A DNA stretch of 64,000 bases from Macrocystis pyrifera (taxonomy: Eukaryota; Sar; Phaeophyceae; Laminariales; Laminariaceae), in NCBI GenBank assembly GCA_031763025.1, contig JASSKH010000028.1:1302001-1366000 (forward strand), in the 5' to 3' direction. The notes below the pieces were generated by a model. It worked only from the letters and a program-made list of their open reading frames with translations. It made no database searches and had not been told where the DNA came from. Below are positions 22,401 to 33,560 of the stretch, one piece after another; within the stretch, counting starts at the first letter, position 1; each line of letters opens with the position of its first letter. A program made the translations under genes and the position numbers.

Positions 22401-23131
22401 AGATACAGCACGATAGCATGATCGCCATCTGTCTTTGCCGTACACTGTTTCAGCATCGAAGATATCTCGAATACCAAAGATCTACAGAAGATCACAATAT
22501 TTTTATACCTGGTACCTCGTAGATGCGAGGTGCCTTCTTTGCTGGCCGCCGATCGCGGATCAACCATTTTCGAAATATAAGAACATGACCGGTACGATAC
22601 GTTGAACAAAGCACGAAGTTCACCAAGCGATCGGCAGAAGAACATGGCAGCGTCGCTTGCCTCACCTATTCACAAGAACGGTCCACACAGTCGGCTCGAA
22701 CACGGCGACGTCGCTCCACAGAGTGACAATCACACAGGAACCCAAGAACAGCAAAAGGTAGCTTGAAAGGTGCAGGGCGTAGAGTGGCCGACCCTCGCCG
22801 TAGAAGCCTTCTCCGTCGTCGAACTGGTGTAAGCTTGAAGCGAACCGGAACGCGTAGACCGGGATTTCCACCGCCACGCACAAGAAGACCAGCACGTGGA
22901 ACACAAGAGAGGGCAGGAGTAAGTGAGACGCGGGTACTCCATCAGCAGACCATGTGTTCGCAGGAGAGGGCGAGCTGCCGTTGGTACTGGTACCAATGTT
23001 GTCCACAGCAGAATAGTAACCCCGCTGACGCCGAAAAAAATCTTTACCACAGCGATCAGGCGGGCCAAGGCAGCTGCTGACACGACACACATGGCCAGTA
23101 GGCCTACGGGTATAAGGTTAGGCTCCCGCAT
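19407..23131 (-). CDS. multi-pass membrane protein resembling THH1/TOM1/TOM3 (5 exons)
   Basis: Exons A (to 22666), B (20981-20856), C (20654-20429), D (20090-20011) and E (19563-19407) have GT-AG borders, and all four junctions keep phase. Hydrophobic segments in order include HVLVFLCVAVEIPVYAF, YALHLSSYLLLFLGSCVIV, LVIVLGLCYLMVTSLAISV, YFFTSFAFLLFCAYR, SIVALLLLGLSFLVLGYLL, IVLACFVCFCWRAYMLAAW and WALHVIPCVTMLYLMR. The seven-helix pattern, the YALHL helix ending in LWSDV and the final LH-I-P helix ending in LMR resemble the plant THH1/TOM1/TOM3 family (tonoplast proteins, distantly GPCR-like). This is a resemblance by eye. The N-terminus is unresolved: an opening at 23131 (MREPNLIPVGLLAMCVV) is in a different frame from the rest of exon A, so a tiny intron, an indel or a different start is needed. 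Confidence 0.72.
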
Positions 23132-23255
23132 GGTGGTCGACGGCCTCGGGGGCAGCTCTCTGTGACAAAGTTCTTGATTCTTCCTGGTTTCTCAGGCGGG
23201 GATGTTATCTCAATATCCGAATTCGAAAAATTTCAGCGCCATTTATGGAACTCCT

Positions 23256-23364
23256 AATACGGGGGTACATAGTTAATAGGACCTATGTTGCACATAAAAA
23301 GCTTTATATTTACCTGTTTTTTACTCACAATATTTGGTCCTATATACTATGGTCCCCCGAAATA
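23256..23364 (+). repeat. palindromic MITE-like element, copy 4
   Basis: Left end AATACGGGGGTACATAGTTA, middle GGACCTATGTTGCACA, AATATTTGGTCC, right end TACTATGGTCCCCCGAAATA. It lies just upstream of the membrane-protein gene. Confidence 0.85.
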
Positions 23365-24664
23365 GGCGCTTAAAATAGCCTAGGATTAATAATAAAGTAA
23401 TTCCCATTGAGTAGGACAAGTACAAGTACCTCGTGACAGCACCCATACTCGAGAGCGCTCTCCTGTGGTACTCTTGACTAGGAAAGTCCATGTTAGACCG
23501 GTCCTGTTGCGCCCAAACTTACAGTAGTAATAGATAAGCACCTCGCAGTTTAGAGGTCCGAGGTCAGCCGCCAAAGTTGGCCCAGTTTTGCTGCCGAAAG
23601 ATCTGCGAACGTGAGGGCGTTGTCAGTGAGTAATTTGAACGACAACGCGGCTTCAGCGGTATTTGGACGAGGAGGCAACGAGATGCCGTCGAGGTGAGTT
23701 GAGTGCTTCGTTTCCGCCGCCTATGGGTTGTTGTGCATCGTCGTCTTCAACGTAAAGCGCCAATCATCGTTGCCTAATTTCTCCCCTATATTGTCTGCAA
23801 TGCGCCAGGCTCCAGGCCGGATGGTTGCTGCAGGCAACTAACCGTTACAACTCGTATTGCAGTTTTGAGAGAGGTTCGCGAAACCTACTCGTATTTACGT
23901 CCGAATCGTATGCCGATCAAGCCGTCGATCCATAAAGTTGTAGACACACGTAAACATGCCTGGGACCATTCAAGCTCGGCCATTCTGTACCGGAGTGTTC
24001 GGAGAGTAAATGTTACGGCAGAACGAGTACTGCGCATTACAACAGCAAGGACCTGCAAGCAAATATCAATGTGGCCATCCCACCATATAAGTGCGTACGC
24101 AGACTGCACGCCTGTCATACTTTGCAGCAGCAATACCTGTGCACTGCAACCTGGTATGCCGTATTCTGTGCGCGGTATGGCCGTTGGATTCCTTTGGCCA
24201 CGCCAAAAGACCTTGCAGTATAGGTATATTAGCAGCGCCATTGTACCAGTGCACCAGTGCATTGCACCTGAACAACAGCAATTTGGTGCAAAGTGCTCCT
24301 CGATACGACGAATATGGCCATTGTTCTATGATATAATATCTATCAATAGGAAACTCCATCGAGGAGTCGTGTTAAGAATGGACTGTCGTCTACTAATAGC
24401 GGTCTACGGTATGTACCTGGTATCATTTAACGCTACAAGTTGCAATGTTCGTTACAGTCGATAAGTGCGCCCAGAGTGACCGTTGTTGCGGTTGAAGTAT
24501 AACACCGCATGTTAAGTACCAGGTACTACTGCCGTGATCCCGGTAATTGGTCTTGGTACAGTAGTTGCGAATCTGCTTTCTTTCGATCTTCTCAAGCCCT
24601 CGCGGCCTCGCTCAGCTATGCAAATTCGGGCGATTACGTTTGAGCCGGCGTCCTGCTTCCCAAA
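23365..24664. other. no gene recognised
   Basis: No coding signal or long repeat was seen. Short CCTGGTA and ACTGCTGTAC-type words are scattered through it. Confidence 0.4.
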
Positions 24665-25195
24665 GTTCCTTGCAGCTGCCTTTCTTGGCTATGGCGCCCC
24701 CATCCCTTACTCCGACCACACTCGTCGCCAGCTGATCGATGAAGTCGCTCCCTTCCCTCCCAAGACGCCCAAGCTTTCCACCGCAAGGGCGACAAATTTA
24801 TGGCTGCGCTCGTCGAAGGGCACGTGTCCAACGCGGACGTAGTGATTGCGCTTTCGCGCCTCGGAAATCCGATGCCGACGGGTCTTGGAGAAGTACAAAA
24901 GCATACTCATTGACGCCACCTTAGCGGACACCCAGGCGGGGGGGTTCACCTGCGGGCCGAAAGTACCGACCAAGATGGACCAGTTGCCTCAGCTTCTGAG
25001 GCGCGAAAGCGCAATCACAACGCCCGCGTTGGATACGTGCCCTTCGTCGAGCGCAGCCATAAATTTGTCAACCTTGCGGTGGAAAGCTTTGGGCATCTTG
25101 GAAGGGAAGGGGAGGTGGCGAGGAGTGTGATCGTAGGAAGGAATGGGGGGGGGGATCGCTCTCAAAGGCATCTGCAACAAGGGCATTTCACAGAT
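24665..25195. repeat. foldback repeat carrying a peptide-like segment on both arms
   Basis: Arms of about 205 bp (24665-24875 and 24990-25195) are inverted copies around a loop of about 115 bp. Read inwards, each arm encodes a near-identical peptide, e.g. DKFMAALDEGHVSNAGVV in the right arm and DKFMAALVEGHVSNADVV in the left, each continuing IALSRL. No known family was recognised. It could be a captured gene fragment or the ends of a transposon that once carried a gene. Confidence 0.75.
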
Positions 25196-25264
25196 TGTTT
25201 CGTGACTTCCCATGAATGCAAGGGCTTTCTCGTACTCGTATTCATACTAATAGTCAAGCGTACG

Positions 25265-25375
25265 GCACACGAGGCCAGGGTCAGCGTCGCTATACGCTCG
25301 GCTTGTCGGTCTAACCCTTGTACCCTTTGTCCTTGTACGCGTACTCGATTTTTGCTGCATGTTTGCTGCTTCCCA
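25265..25375 (+). repeat. dispersed repeat E, copy 1
   Basis: CACACGAGGCCAGGGTCAGC through GCTCGGCTTGTCGGTCTAAC to GCTGCTTCCCA. The same sequence recurs at 28824-28946 in the same orientation. The two copies flank the LINE remnant. Confidence 0.85.
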
Positions 25376-25744
25376 AGTCCGACTCGGTGGTCACCTAGCG
25401 CTCAACAGACAAACACGAAGGCTGACAAAACGCCGAGAGTTCGACAGGCAGCTTTTTGTTTGCGATGAAAAGTGTCGTGAAGGAGTGGTCGCGAGGGTCG
25501 TTCCACTCTCAACCAGCTTATCAAACCCCGCATTACGTCTGGCATGGTTGATTTTTTCATTACGTCTATTATTGATGCGGTCGAAAAAGAGGTACCACCC
25601 CTCCACGTCGCCACCGCAGAAATGGATGGTATGAGTCTGCCGAAACCTTGACCGCAGTCATATTAGCATGAACAGCGAGGGAGGATGCACGGCAATTCTT
25701 GCATGCCCATCCCCGGGATAGAACCGCGTGAAAGACACTGAGAT

Positions 25745-27960
25745 CTGCGTGCGAACCTGCAGAAGGCGATTGCCGCAGGACTGCATGCGTACTTCGAAGA
25801 GTACCTCGCCGAAACCGAACGACTCCTAGCGAATAATGACCAGAGGGGATTCTACAAGCACCTTAAGAGTACGGTGGCATTGGAAGGGACTGAAGCGTTG
25901 AGTGAGCAGTCTAATTAGCGATGAGGATGGCATGCTGTTGCGGGATAAGGTTCGAATTCATGAAAGATGGTCGCGGTTTTACCACGAACTCTTGAACACG
26001 AAATCGCTCAAACTCGATCCCACGATTATCGACCTCTTGCCACCGCGACCGCTTAAACTGTCGCTCGGAGATGAACCATCCATGGACAAGATGACGGAAG
26101 CGCTTAAGGGGATGTCGAATTGGAAAGCTGTTGGGCCAGATGGTCTCCCGGCCGAACTCCTAAAATCGACCACCCCGTAAATCGCCAAGTGCTCACAACA
26201 TCCTTGTCAATGTTTGAGTAATAGGAGAACTCCCCCAGCAATGAAAAGATGCGATCCTCAAGGTCCTTCACGAAAAGAAGGACCGAACTGATTGCAGCAA
26301 CCACAGAGGGATCTCGCTTGCTGCCCACGCAGGCAAAGTTTTGTTGAAAATCGTCGCGTCCCGCCTCAGCAACTACTGCGAGACCGAGGGATTACTCCCG
26401 GAAGAACAGTGCGGCTTCCGCCCCGCACGATCAACGATTGATATGTTGTTCGTCGTGCGCGGGTTGCAAGAGCTCGGACGACAGAGGAGAATCACCCTGT
26501 ACGCGTGCTTAATCGATCTGCCGAAAGCGTACGACTCTGTCGACCGAGAGCTACTACGGGAGGTGCTCACACGCGCTTTGGCGTACCAACCAAGATGCTG
26601 ACAATATCCGTAGTTTCCACGGAGGCATGCGGGCTTGCGTGCGTGCGGATAACGGCGAGCACTCGGAATAGTTTGATGTCACGCAGGGGCTGCGGCAAAG
26701 CTGCGTGCTATCACCGTTATTGTTCAACGAGTTCTTCGCTGCTGCGCTACACGTCATACTAGTACACCTCCGCCATGATGAAGCCATCGTACAGGATTTG
26801 GTGCAACTCGGTGATGCTGGAGTAGTCGGAACAGAGGAGCAGGAGCCGTTGGCGTGCGTGCGAAGGGCTGTATGGGGCATGCTGTACGCCGATGACGCAG
26901 GAATTCTCTCGAAGTCGGCTGAAGGGCTCGCGAAAATGATAACAGTCATCGTGACTGTCTTTGAAGCAGCAAGCCTCACGGTATCGGAAAAGAAGACTTC
27001 TGCACACACCAGACCAGACAACCCTCGCACCACCGCTCGTCATCGAAGCAGCAGACCAGAGGTATTAACAAACGGCCTAGTTCTTATACCTAGGCGGCAT
27101 TATCCTCGAAAACGCTAAGCTTTCGCTCGAAATCGACCGACGGATCCGTCTCATGCGGGCATGCCTCAAACGGTTCCGTCCGGAGTTGTATGATAGGACG
27201 ACCGCCCCCCCTTAGCCTGGAAGTCCGATTGCTGAAGGCCGATGTGATTGAGACCTTGCTGTGCGGGTGTGTGACGTGGACCCTTAAAGCGGAATACTTT
27301 GCTAAGCTTCGAACGGCTCACCACCAAGTCCTTTTGCGAGTCACTGGCTTCCAGCGCCGACTTCGTACTGACCACGCCACCCTCTCGTACGCGAAGGCCC
27401 TCAAGATGACACGTTGCGAGAGCATCGAAACGACCATCCGTAAACGGTGGCTCTTCTTTGCGGGGGGTGTGGCACGGTAAAGTAAGGAGCGGTTACGCAG
27501 TCGGGTAATGTTCGGGATATTGGCTGGTGGGGAGAACCCGAGACCTGACGGGCAGTTCAAGACTTGGCATTGATGCATAGTCGAAGGCCTTAGGGAGTTC
27601 CGAGCCACCGAAGGGTCAACGGAACATACCCCCTTAGTGTTTGGAGTTGAGACCGCACAGTGGTCTACTGCAGCAAAAAAGGTGGGGAAGTGGTGCCGGG
27701 GGGTCCTCGAAGCAGCCGAACGGTTCATGGTGAGGTGGCACGAGGATGAGGCACAGCTGAGTAGGCAGCGCCGCTCATCCGCCGTATGTGGTGTCCAAGA
27801 GAATGGGGGGACGGGGGGGTAGCAGGAGGAGCGGAAGGAAACCCGACCAAGGGAATGCGGGGAGGGGGAGAGACAGGAAGAGTAGAAGGGAAACGGTGGT
27901 GGACGAAAGTAGGAAGGTGATGGCAGACAGGGTTGCAAGGCACCCGCGACTTAGAAGTAG
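25745..27960 (+). pseudogene. decayed non-LTR retrotransposon (LINE) reverse transcriptase region
   Basis: Reverse-transcriptase motifs appear in order but in changing frames with internal stops: NNDQRGFYKHLKS near 25840; KAVGPDGLPAELLK near 26127; [16 protein letters not shown] near 26400; [17 protein letters not shown] near 26510; SPLLFNEFF near 26709; the catalytic YADD near 26885; and the LINE C-terminal pieces ETLLCGCVTWTLK near 27250 and AAKKVGKWCRGVLEAAERF near 27674. At least four frame changes make it non-functional. No N-terminal endonuclease and no clear poly-A tail were found. The clade is uncertain. The flanks show duplicated short repeats, including repeat E. Confidence 0.93.
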
Positions 27961-28300
27961 AACATGCCTATGCTACTCGTGCCGCCAACTGGTGCAGCTG
28001 GTTCGAACATGGTCTTCCTTTGTCTTCTTTTTTCTTTTTGCGCTTGATTCTCTATGATTTTCATTTTATTTATTTCTCTTCCTTTCTTCTATTCATAAGC
28101 CTTAAGAAAGGAATCATGTGGCGTGGGTGGATGACCAGCCTGCTTTGCTTGTTTCATATTGTCTGACGCCGAGGGGCGGGGCATAGTTGACGAACGCAGG
28201 ACGGAGACGTAAGACAGGGTAGCAAGGTCCCAGGCAGATTAGTAGGGAGAACCTGGCTATGCTACTCGTACCAAAAACTGCTGCGGCTACCTGGAGGGTG
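27918..28300 (+). repeat. degenerate direct repeat after the LINE
   Basis: A block with GACAGGGTTGCAAGGCACC and TGCCTATGCTACTCGT near 27925-27985 resembles GACAGGGTAGCAAGGTCCC and TGGCTATGCTACTCGT near 28213-28272. Each is followed by a T-rich tract. They may be two 3' ends of related LINEs. Confidence 0.55.
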
Positions 28301-28619
28301 CTTTGTGCCTCGGTTTGCCTGTTATTTTCCCTTAGTTCTTAGTCTCACTCTGTTTATAAGTAATGGTGTTTTCTCTTTAGCTCGTTATTTTCAAGTGTCT
28401 GCCACATCCCCTGCGGGGAGGCACGCCGGTTTTTTTCTTTTTTCCTTTTTTTCTCTTTCGATTTGTTTTTCTCGTTTTTCTTTATTTTATTTCGTTTCTC
28501 TTTCATAGAATATGTATGTCGAGGCTGTCATATCCAGTATGATGACATGAGCATTGCATTGTCTATACTGTGCTTACTGTTTAGGTAACAATGTAGTATC
28601 TCTGTGGCGTAGTTTTGTG

Positions 28620-28720
28620 ACCACAGAACTTGTATCTCTCTAGGATTGAAGAAGCGGCGCGAACACTGATTGGGATGCCGACGGTAGAAAGAACGGTTTA
28701 ATGTGAAGAACACACACCTC
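28620..28720 (+). repeat. dispersed repeat C core, copy 2
   Basis: TATCTCTCTAGGATTGAAGA, then CACTGATTGGGATGCCGACG and GTAGAAAGAACGGTTTA. Related cores lie near 3310 and 62650. Confidence 0.55.
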
Positions 28721-29018
28721 GAAACTCGGTATAATAAGTTGGAGACGAAAAATCTACAACCTCACATTTCTAACAGAGCTTCCCCAGCAGCAAAACAGCT
28801 GCAGCAGTAGCAGTAGCAGTAGGACACACGAGGCCAGGGTCAGCCTCGCTGTACGCTCGGCTTGTCCGTCTAACCCTTGCACCCTTTGTACACGTACACG
28901 TACTCGATTTTTTATTGTATATATATATATATGTTGCCTGCTTCCCACCTCGAAAGTCGGCATAACAATTTGGAGACGAAAAATCTAAAACCTGGCATGT
29001 CCGACAAGAGCTCCTCGT
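28715..29018 (+). repeat. direct repeat of about 65 bp interrupted by repeat E copy 2
   Basis: CACCTCGAAACTCGGTATAA with GGAGACGAAAAATCTA (28715-28785) recurs as CACCTCGAAAGTCGGCATAA with GGAGACGAAAAATCTA (28947-29015). Repeat E copy 2 (28824-28946) sits between them with a short TATATA run. Confidence 0.8.
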
Positions 29019-29034
29019 AGCAGGTGCCACCGCT

Positions 29035-29645
29035 ACTACTGCTGTACATCTCCAGCAGAGCTTCTCCTGCTTCTCCGTCCCCTCATGGGTAGGAGAGTGG
29101 GTCTGCCAATACTACCTGCAGCATGTCTTAGGACACGGCCCGACCGTTGCTGTGGAGTAGTGGGTTTCGTCATTTTTAGGTAGAACTCAAAAAACAAAAA
29201 ACCGCTATGACAGATGCCACCACACTACTACTGCTATACAGTATAGGCCCGCCAATGAGAAAGTGCCAAATAAGAACATAATGCTCACTTTTTGGAGAAC
29301 GCTAGTTGAAGAAAAACGGCTCAGTGGTGAACTCTACACTATATCCTACATAATAGCCTATGCTCAAGGTTGTTTGAAGATGGCGCCCCTATAAGAATCT
29401 CAGGCTTGCCCAGATTAGGTGTTTCTTGTTGGCGGGCCCATACTGTACGACATCTACAGCAGAGCTTCTCCTGCTTCTCCGTCCCTTCATCAGTAGTGGG
29501 AGGAGGATGGGCCTGACAAAACCACCTGCAGCATGTCTTAGGACACGGCCCCAACGTTGCTGTGGACAGGCACATTCTGCTCACGAGTACTCGTAGAGTT
29601 GTGAGTTTCGTTAGGTAAGAACTCCAAAAAACAAAAAACTGTTTG
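29035..29645 (+). repeat. composite: 170-bp direct repeat split by repeat D
   Basis: A block with CAGCAGAGCTTCTCCTGCTT, CCTGCAGCATGTCTTAGGAC, ACGGCCC and TTCGT..AACTC..AAAAAACAAAAAAC occurs at about 29041-29210 and 29447-29642. Between the two copies sits repeat D (29228-29412). The order suggests a duplication followed or caused by insertion of D. Confidence 0.8.
29228..29412 (+). repeat. dispersed repeat D, copy 1
   Basis: Runs from ACTGCTATACAGTATAGGCC through AAATAAGAACATAATGCTCA to AAGAATCTCAGGCTTGCCC. An inverted, slightly longer copy lies at 61938-62152. Confidence 0.85.
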
Positions 29646-29649
29646 ATAT

Positions 29650-30188
29650 TTTACGGTTTTGCTTTTTTAAAACCATGAGCCATCTCGCTACACACGTTGC
29701 CGCACCTAGCTCAACCAACTCTGAACGACTTACAACCGCACCAGCACGAGAAGGTTTCGTTATTGTGTGTGTGCACAGAGCCCGCCCGGGCTGGCATTGG
29801 TGCCGTGTGCGTTGAGCGCGGTGGTCAAACGTGGCCAAAAAAAATGTTGATTCACACACGATGACACACATAGAGAAACACAAAGCAAGGCACCCTACCC
29901 TCGTATACGACTCGTTATGAAGTGTTTTTTTTTTTCCTTGGAAAACCAGGAAAAATAAGAGCTCGCGCTTCGCGCTCGCGCGCCTCATTTTTTTCTGTTT
30001 TGTCTACGTAGAGAGTTTTGTTGACGGGGTGCACGTGCGTAACAATCATCGGCGAACTTTCTCCTTGCACCTCTTTCTGTCATCTTGTACTTTACTGCGG
30101 CGTCTTATTTGATATGGGTGTGTGTACACGGCACGTCGAAGCCATCGTAATCTCCGCGATTCGACTGCAATGTTGTGTTTGGGTTTTA
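29650..30188. other. no gene recognised
   Basis: Unassigned DNA between the composite repeat and the large inverted-repeat element. A short self-complementary stretch GCTCGCGCTTCGCGCTCGCG lies near 29962. Confidence 0.4.
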
Positions 30189-30190
30189 TA

Positions 30191-30680
30191 TTGTGGAGCA
30201 GGGCGAGCGTTGCCCTGCTGTTCCCTAGGTGTTACCATTTAGAACAAGGTTGGATGGAGGTATAGACATTTCAGGGATTGGTCGGGCTTAGAATAGCGGC
30301 CAAAAAAAAAGGCAGGAACGATACGTTCGCAAAGACGTCGGCCACAAACAACGACATGTATGTGCACCTGGGGCAGGAGCGAAAACAAGCAGCAGCGATA
30401 CAATAACACTCTTAAACTGCAGAGGTCAGGTGCATTTTGAGTAGGAGTGAAAACTTGCCGAAGCGACACGAGAACTACTGTACACACTGCAAACAAAAAG
30501 GTCGGCAGGATACTAGTGTGCCCAGTCATCGGGACTCAGTCGTTGACTCGCGAATACCAGTCATGTTGAGGTACCGAGTTCAACGTCAAAGTACTGAATG
30601 ACAGAGTCCTCGTGAGTCTGAAGGGTGCAAGGGACCGAAATGACTGAGTCCTCGCGAGTCTCATGGGTACTTAGTTTCGG
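30191..30680 (+). repeat. left terminal inverted repeat
   Basis: Left arm of the 3.04-kb element, from TTGTGGAGCAGGG to about GGGTACTTAGTTTCGG. The tip itself is a small hairpin (GCAGGGCGAGCGTTGCCCTGC, gapped pairing). It contains GACTCACGAGGACT-type subrepeats in complement near 30610-30660. Confidence 0.88.
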
Positions 30681-30989
30681 AATATAAAACCAAAACATAA
30701 TATTTTCAGATTGCGATGGCTTCGACGTGGCGTGAACACACCCATACCAAATAAGTCGCCGCAGTAGAGTCCAGGATCACAAAAGGCATACAAGGAGAAC
30801 TTTCGCCGATTGTCGTTACGGACATGCGCCCCGTGAACAAAAGTCTGTAGACAAAACAGATAATATTAATGCAGCTGCGCAGAACTCGAAGGCCTCGACG
30901 CGCCGTGCAACCTGAACCAAAGAAACAAACGCAGGCACGACCTCAACTGTGCCGAATAGCAGGGTAGGTTGACTGTCGTTCTTCGTGGG

Positions 30990-31670
30990 CCGTTATCGTC
31001 GTAATGTACGTATGGAGAAAGTACGTAGAAAGTACGTACTCGTCCTATAGTCTAGTACAGTTCGTAGTCTAGTACGGCAGCAAGTAGTAGGTTAAAGGTT
31101 TGGGGGGAAAGATCGTCGTAATGTACTGTAGGTATCGAGAAAGGACGTAGAAAGTACGTACTCGTACCGTGGTCTAATGCAGTAGTCTAGTACAGCAGTA
31201 AGTGTGTTGTTGGTCTTCTTTGGTCTTCCATGTAACTTTTTTTCTGCTGGGTACATACAGTACGACTTTTCTTCAGACATATTGGCTACGCTTGACTGTT
31301 CGTATGAACACGAGCACGAAAAAGCGCTGTATTCATGAACGAGAATGGGATGCATCAGACGGTCCAAAATATTAGGTGTAAACAGGCGATTTGCAAAAGC
31401 CAAGAGCTCAACGTGCTCCATTCAGGAAAACAACCCGAACGCCGCAAGCCGTACGTACGTACATACCCCAGATAGGGTGCTTATTTCCTTCTTTTGATAT
31501 GCTGTATGTACGAAAGAGAAAGCACAGCACGGCATAGTAGCACCGCAAAATCAATGAAAATGAAACCGAAACCCAGGTAGGGTACTTATTTCCTTCTTTT
31601 GATATGCTACGCACGAAAGAGAAAGCACAGCACAGCAGCACTGAAAAAACAATAAAAATGAAACCGAAAA
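30990..31670 (+). repeat. internal tandem duplications of the large element
   Basis: Two pairs are visible. One has a period of about 113 bp (near 30990 and 31110, sharing CGTAGAAAGTACGTACTCGT). The other has a period of about 104 bp (near 31467 and 31571, sharing ACTTATTTCCTTCTTTTGAT and GAGAAAGCACAGCAC). No ORF spans them. Confidence 0.8.
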
Positions 31671-32394
31671 TTTCGGAAATAAAAAAATCCCCGTCCCCTC
31701 TCATGTAATATTTTCTGCCTGAGTGGAACACGTTGCATCGGTCAAAAAAGAAAAAAATCGAACAGCAGAGCTTCCCTCTCAGCCTTGTACGCCGCCCGCC
31801 CGTCTCGCGACCACCTCACCACCGATTCGGTCCAGGTAAAGCTTTCCCCCCTCTCTGCCACAGTGAGCCCCGTCGCCCGCCTCGCGTGAAGCCCGGTGCT
31901 CACCGTGGCCCTCGTTCGCGAGCTAGACAAAGTTGGTGCTCAGACTGCGCAGCTCTCTCTGTGAACTTCAGCTTGGTCGCAAAAATAAGCACGGCTTGAA
32001 TGTTATTATACAATCCCGAACGACCCTTATAGACCTTTCAATCATATCCACAATTCCACAGATGGAGGCCAACTCACAGCCCATTCATGCTTGTCTCGTG
32101 TCTCGAGGCACACGCGACGCCTAGCCACGAAAACGGTGACCGCGCTCCTTGCAACCCCGCTCTACCCGCCAGCACCCGCTGACACCCGCGACGGCGCCGG
32201 GCTCGCCCGCGGTGCCGTGCTCTGAGTACACGCACGCACACGAAACGAAAGAAGATTTTTTCAGAAATATAAGCTACGCTTGACTATTCGTCTGAACACG
32301 AACGAATGCGAGAAAGCGCTTGCATTCATTAAGGCGGTTTGTGTTCGTATTTATAAGCTATACCAGACATTGGTTATTGACCAGAAAAAGGTAT

Positions 32395-32690
32395 ATCATG
32401 ACAGAAAACGTCATCTAACGTGGGTTTGGTGTGCCCTGATTACCTTGCTTTATTTTTTGCACCGTAAACTGACGAAAAAAACTTGGTGTACCGTTTTTTG
32501 TCATTTTTGTGACTTGAACGGACGGATATTGATATTTTTTGCCATAAAACGATATACCTTGACAGAAAACGTCATCTAACTTGGGTTTGGTGTACCCTGA
32601 TTTCCTGGTTTCGATTTTTGTACCGTAAACTGCAAAAAAATCACTGGTGTACCGTTTTTGTCCTTTTGTCCAGTAGGACAAGTTTTTAAT
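32395..32690 (+). repeat. internal tandem duplication, ~161-bp period
   Basis: ACAGAAAACGTCATCTAAC followed by TGGGTTTGGTGT occurs at 32401 and 32562. Both are followed by ACCGTAAACTG and GGTGTACCGTTTTTTGTC-like sequence. It lies inside the large inverted-repeat element. Confidence 0.85.
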
Positions 32691-32727
32691 TTGCTCCTAG
32701 AAACCCTAGGTAAACCTAGGGAACTTC

Positions 32728-33232
32728 GAATCTAAGTACCCATGAGACTCGTGAGGACTCAGTCATTTCAGCCCCTCGTACCCTTGATTGAGACTCACGA
32801 GGACTCTGTCGTTTCAGTACTTTGACGTACTCTTGGACTCGGTACTTCGAAACGACTGGTATTCGCAAGTCAACGACTGAGTCCCGATGACTGGGCACTG
32901 GTACTCTGCCGACCTTTTTGTTTGCAGCATGTAGTTCTCGTGGCGCGGCTGCAAAGCGTGTCGCTGTCACAAATTTTCACTCCTACCCAAAATGCACCTG
33001 ACCTCTGCAGTATATTGTTATTGTATCGCTGCTGCTTTTTTTTTCGCTCCTACCCCAGGTGCACATACATGTTGTTGTTGTTTGTGGCCGACGTCTTGCG
33101 CACGTATCGTTCCTGCTTTTCGGCCGCTTTTTTAAGCCCAACCAAACCCTGAAATTTCCATCCCTCCGTCCAACCTTGTATTAAATGGTAACACCTAAGG
33201 AACAGCAGGGCAACGCTTGCCCTGCTCTACAA
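32728..33232 (-). repeat. right terminal inverted repeat
   Basis: Right arm, the complement of 30191-30680 with scattered substitutions and small indels. It starts near TCTAAGTACCCATGAGACTC and ends GCAGGGCAACGCTTGCCCTG, then CTCTACAA before the flanking TA. Confidence 0.88.
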
Positions 33233-33560
33233 TAGTGTAACAGTGCTTTAATAATGCTTTGAATACGAAAACAACCGGTCCATGCATTGCAGCTGTAAAC
33301 TGCATCAGCACTCAGTGCTTGCGTAATTGCCCCCACCTCTGTACGTTTTAAGACAAGTGCTGTTTAGCAACCACGGTATACACGTGCTTCGTTAATAACG
33401 AGCCTCATCAACCAGCGAATGCGATAGCTCAACGCCCGAGAGGACCACGTTATGTGAGATTCGCAGGGCCCCCAGTTGCTGTCCCTCAGGTTTTCACTAC
33501 GTAAGCAGCGGCCTGAATAGCGGGGGATGGTATTGTCAGTGTACTATCTTTTCAGACCCC

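Larger units (their letters stand above)
30191..33232. mobile_element. 3.04-kb element with ~0.5-kb terminal inverted repeats, TA-flanked
   Basis: The outer ends TTGTGGAGCAGGGCGAGCG and the complement of the right end (TTGTAGAGCAGGGCAAGCG) begin terminal inverted repeats that continue with few breaks for about 490-505 bp. A TA dinucleotide lies immediately outside both ends (30189-30190 and 33233-33234), as for a TA target duplication. The interior (about 30680-32725) has no recognisable transposase. It holds three tandem duplications and a pair of diverged direct repeats (near 31264 and 32249). It reads as a non-autonomous foldback or large MITE; the TA duplication would fit a Tc1/mariner-like or similar TA-targeting mobiliser, which is inference. 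Confidence 0.85.

Noticed and set aside
30191-33232. LTR retrotransposon or viral insertion
   Set aside because: The ends are inverted, not direct, repeats, and no gag, pol, integrase or capsid-like sequence is present.
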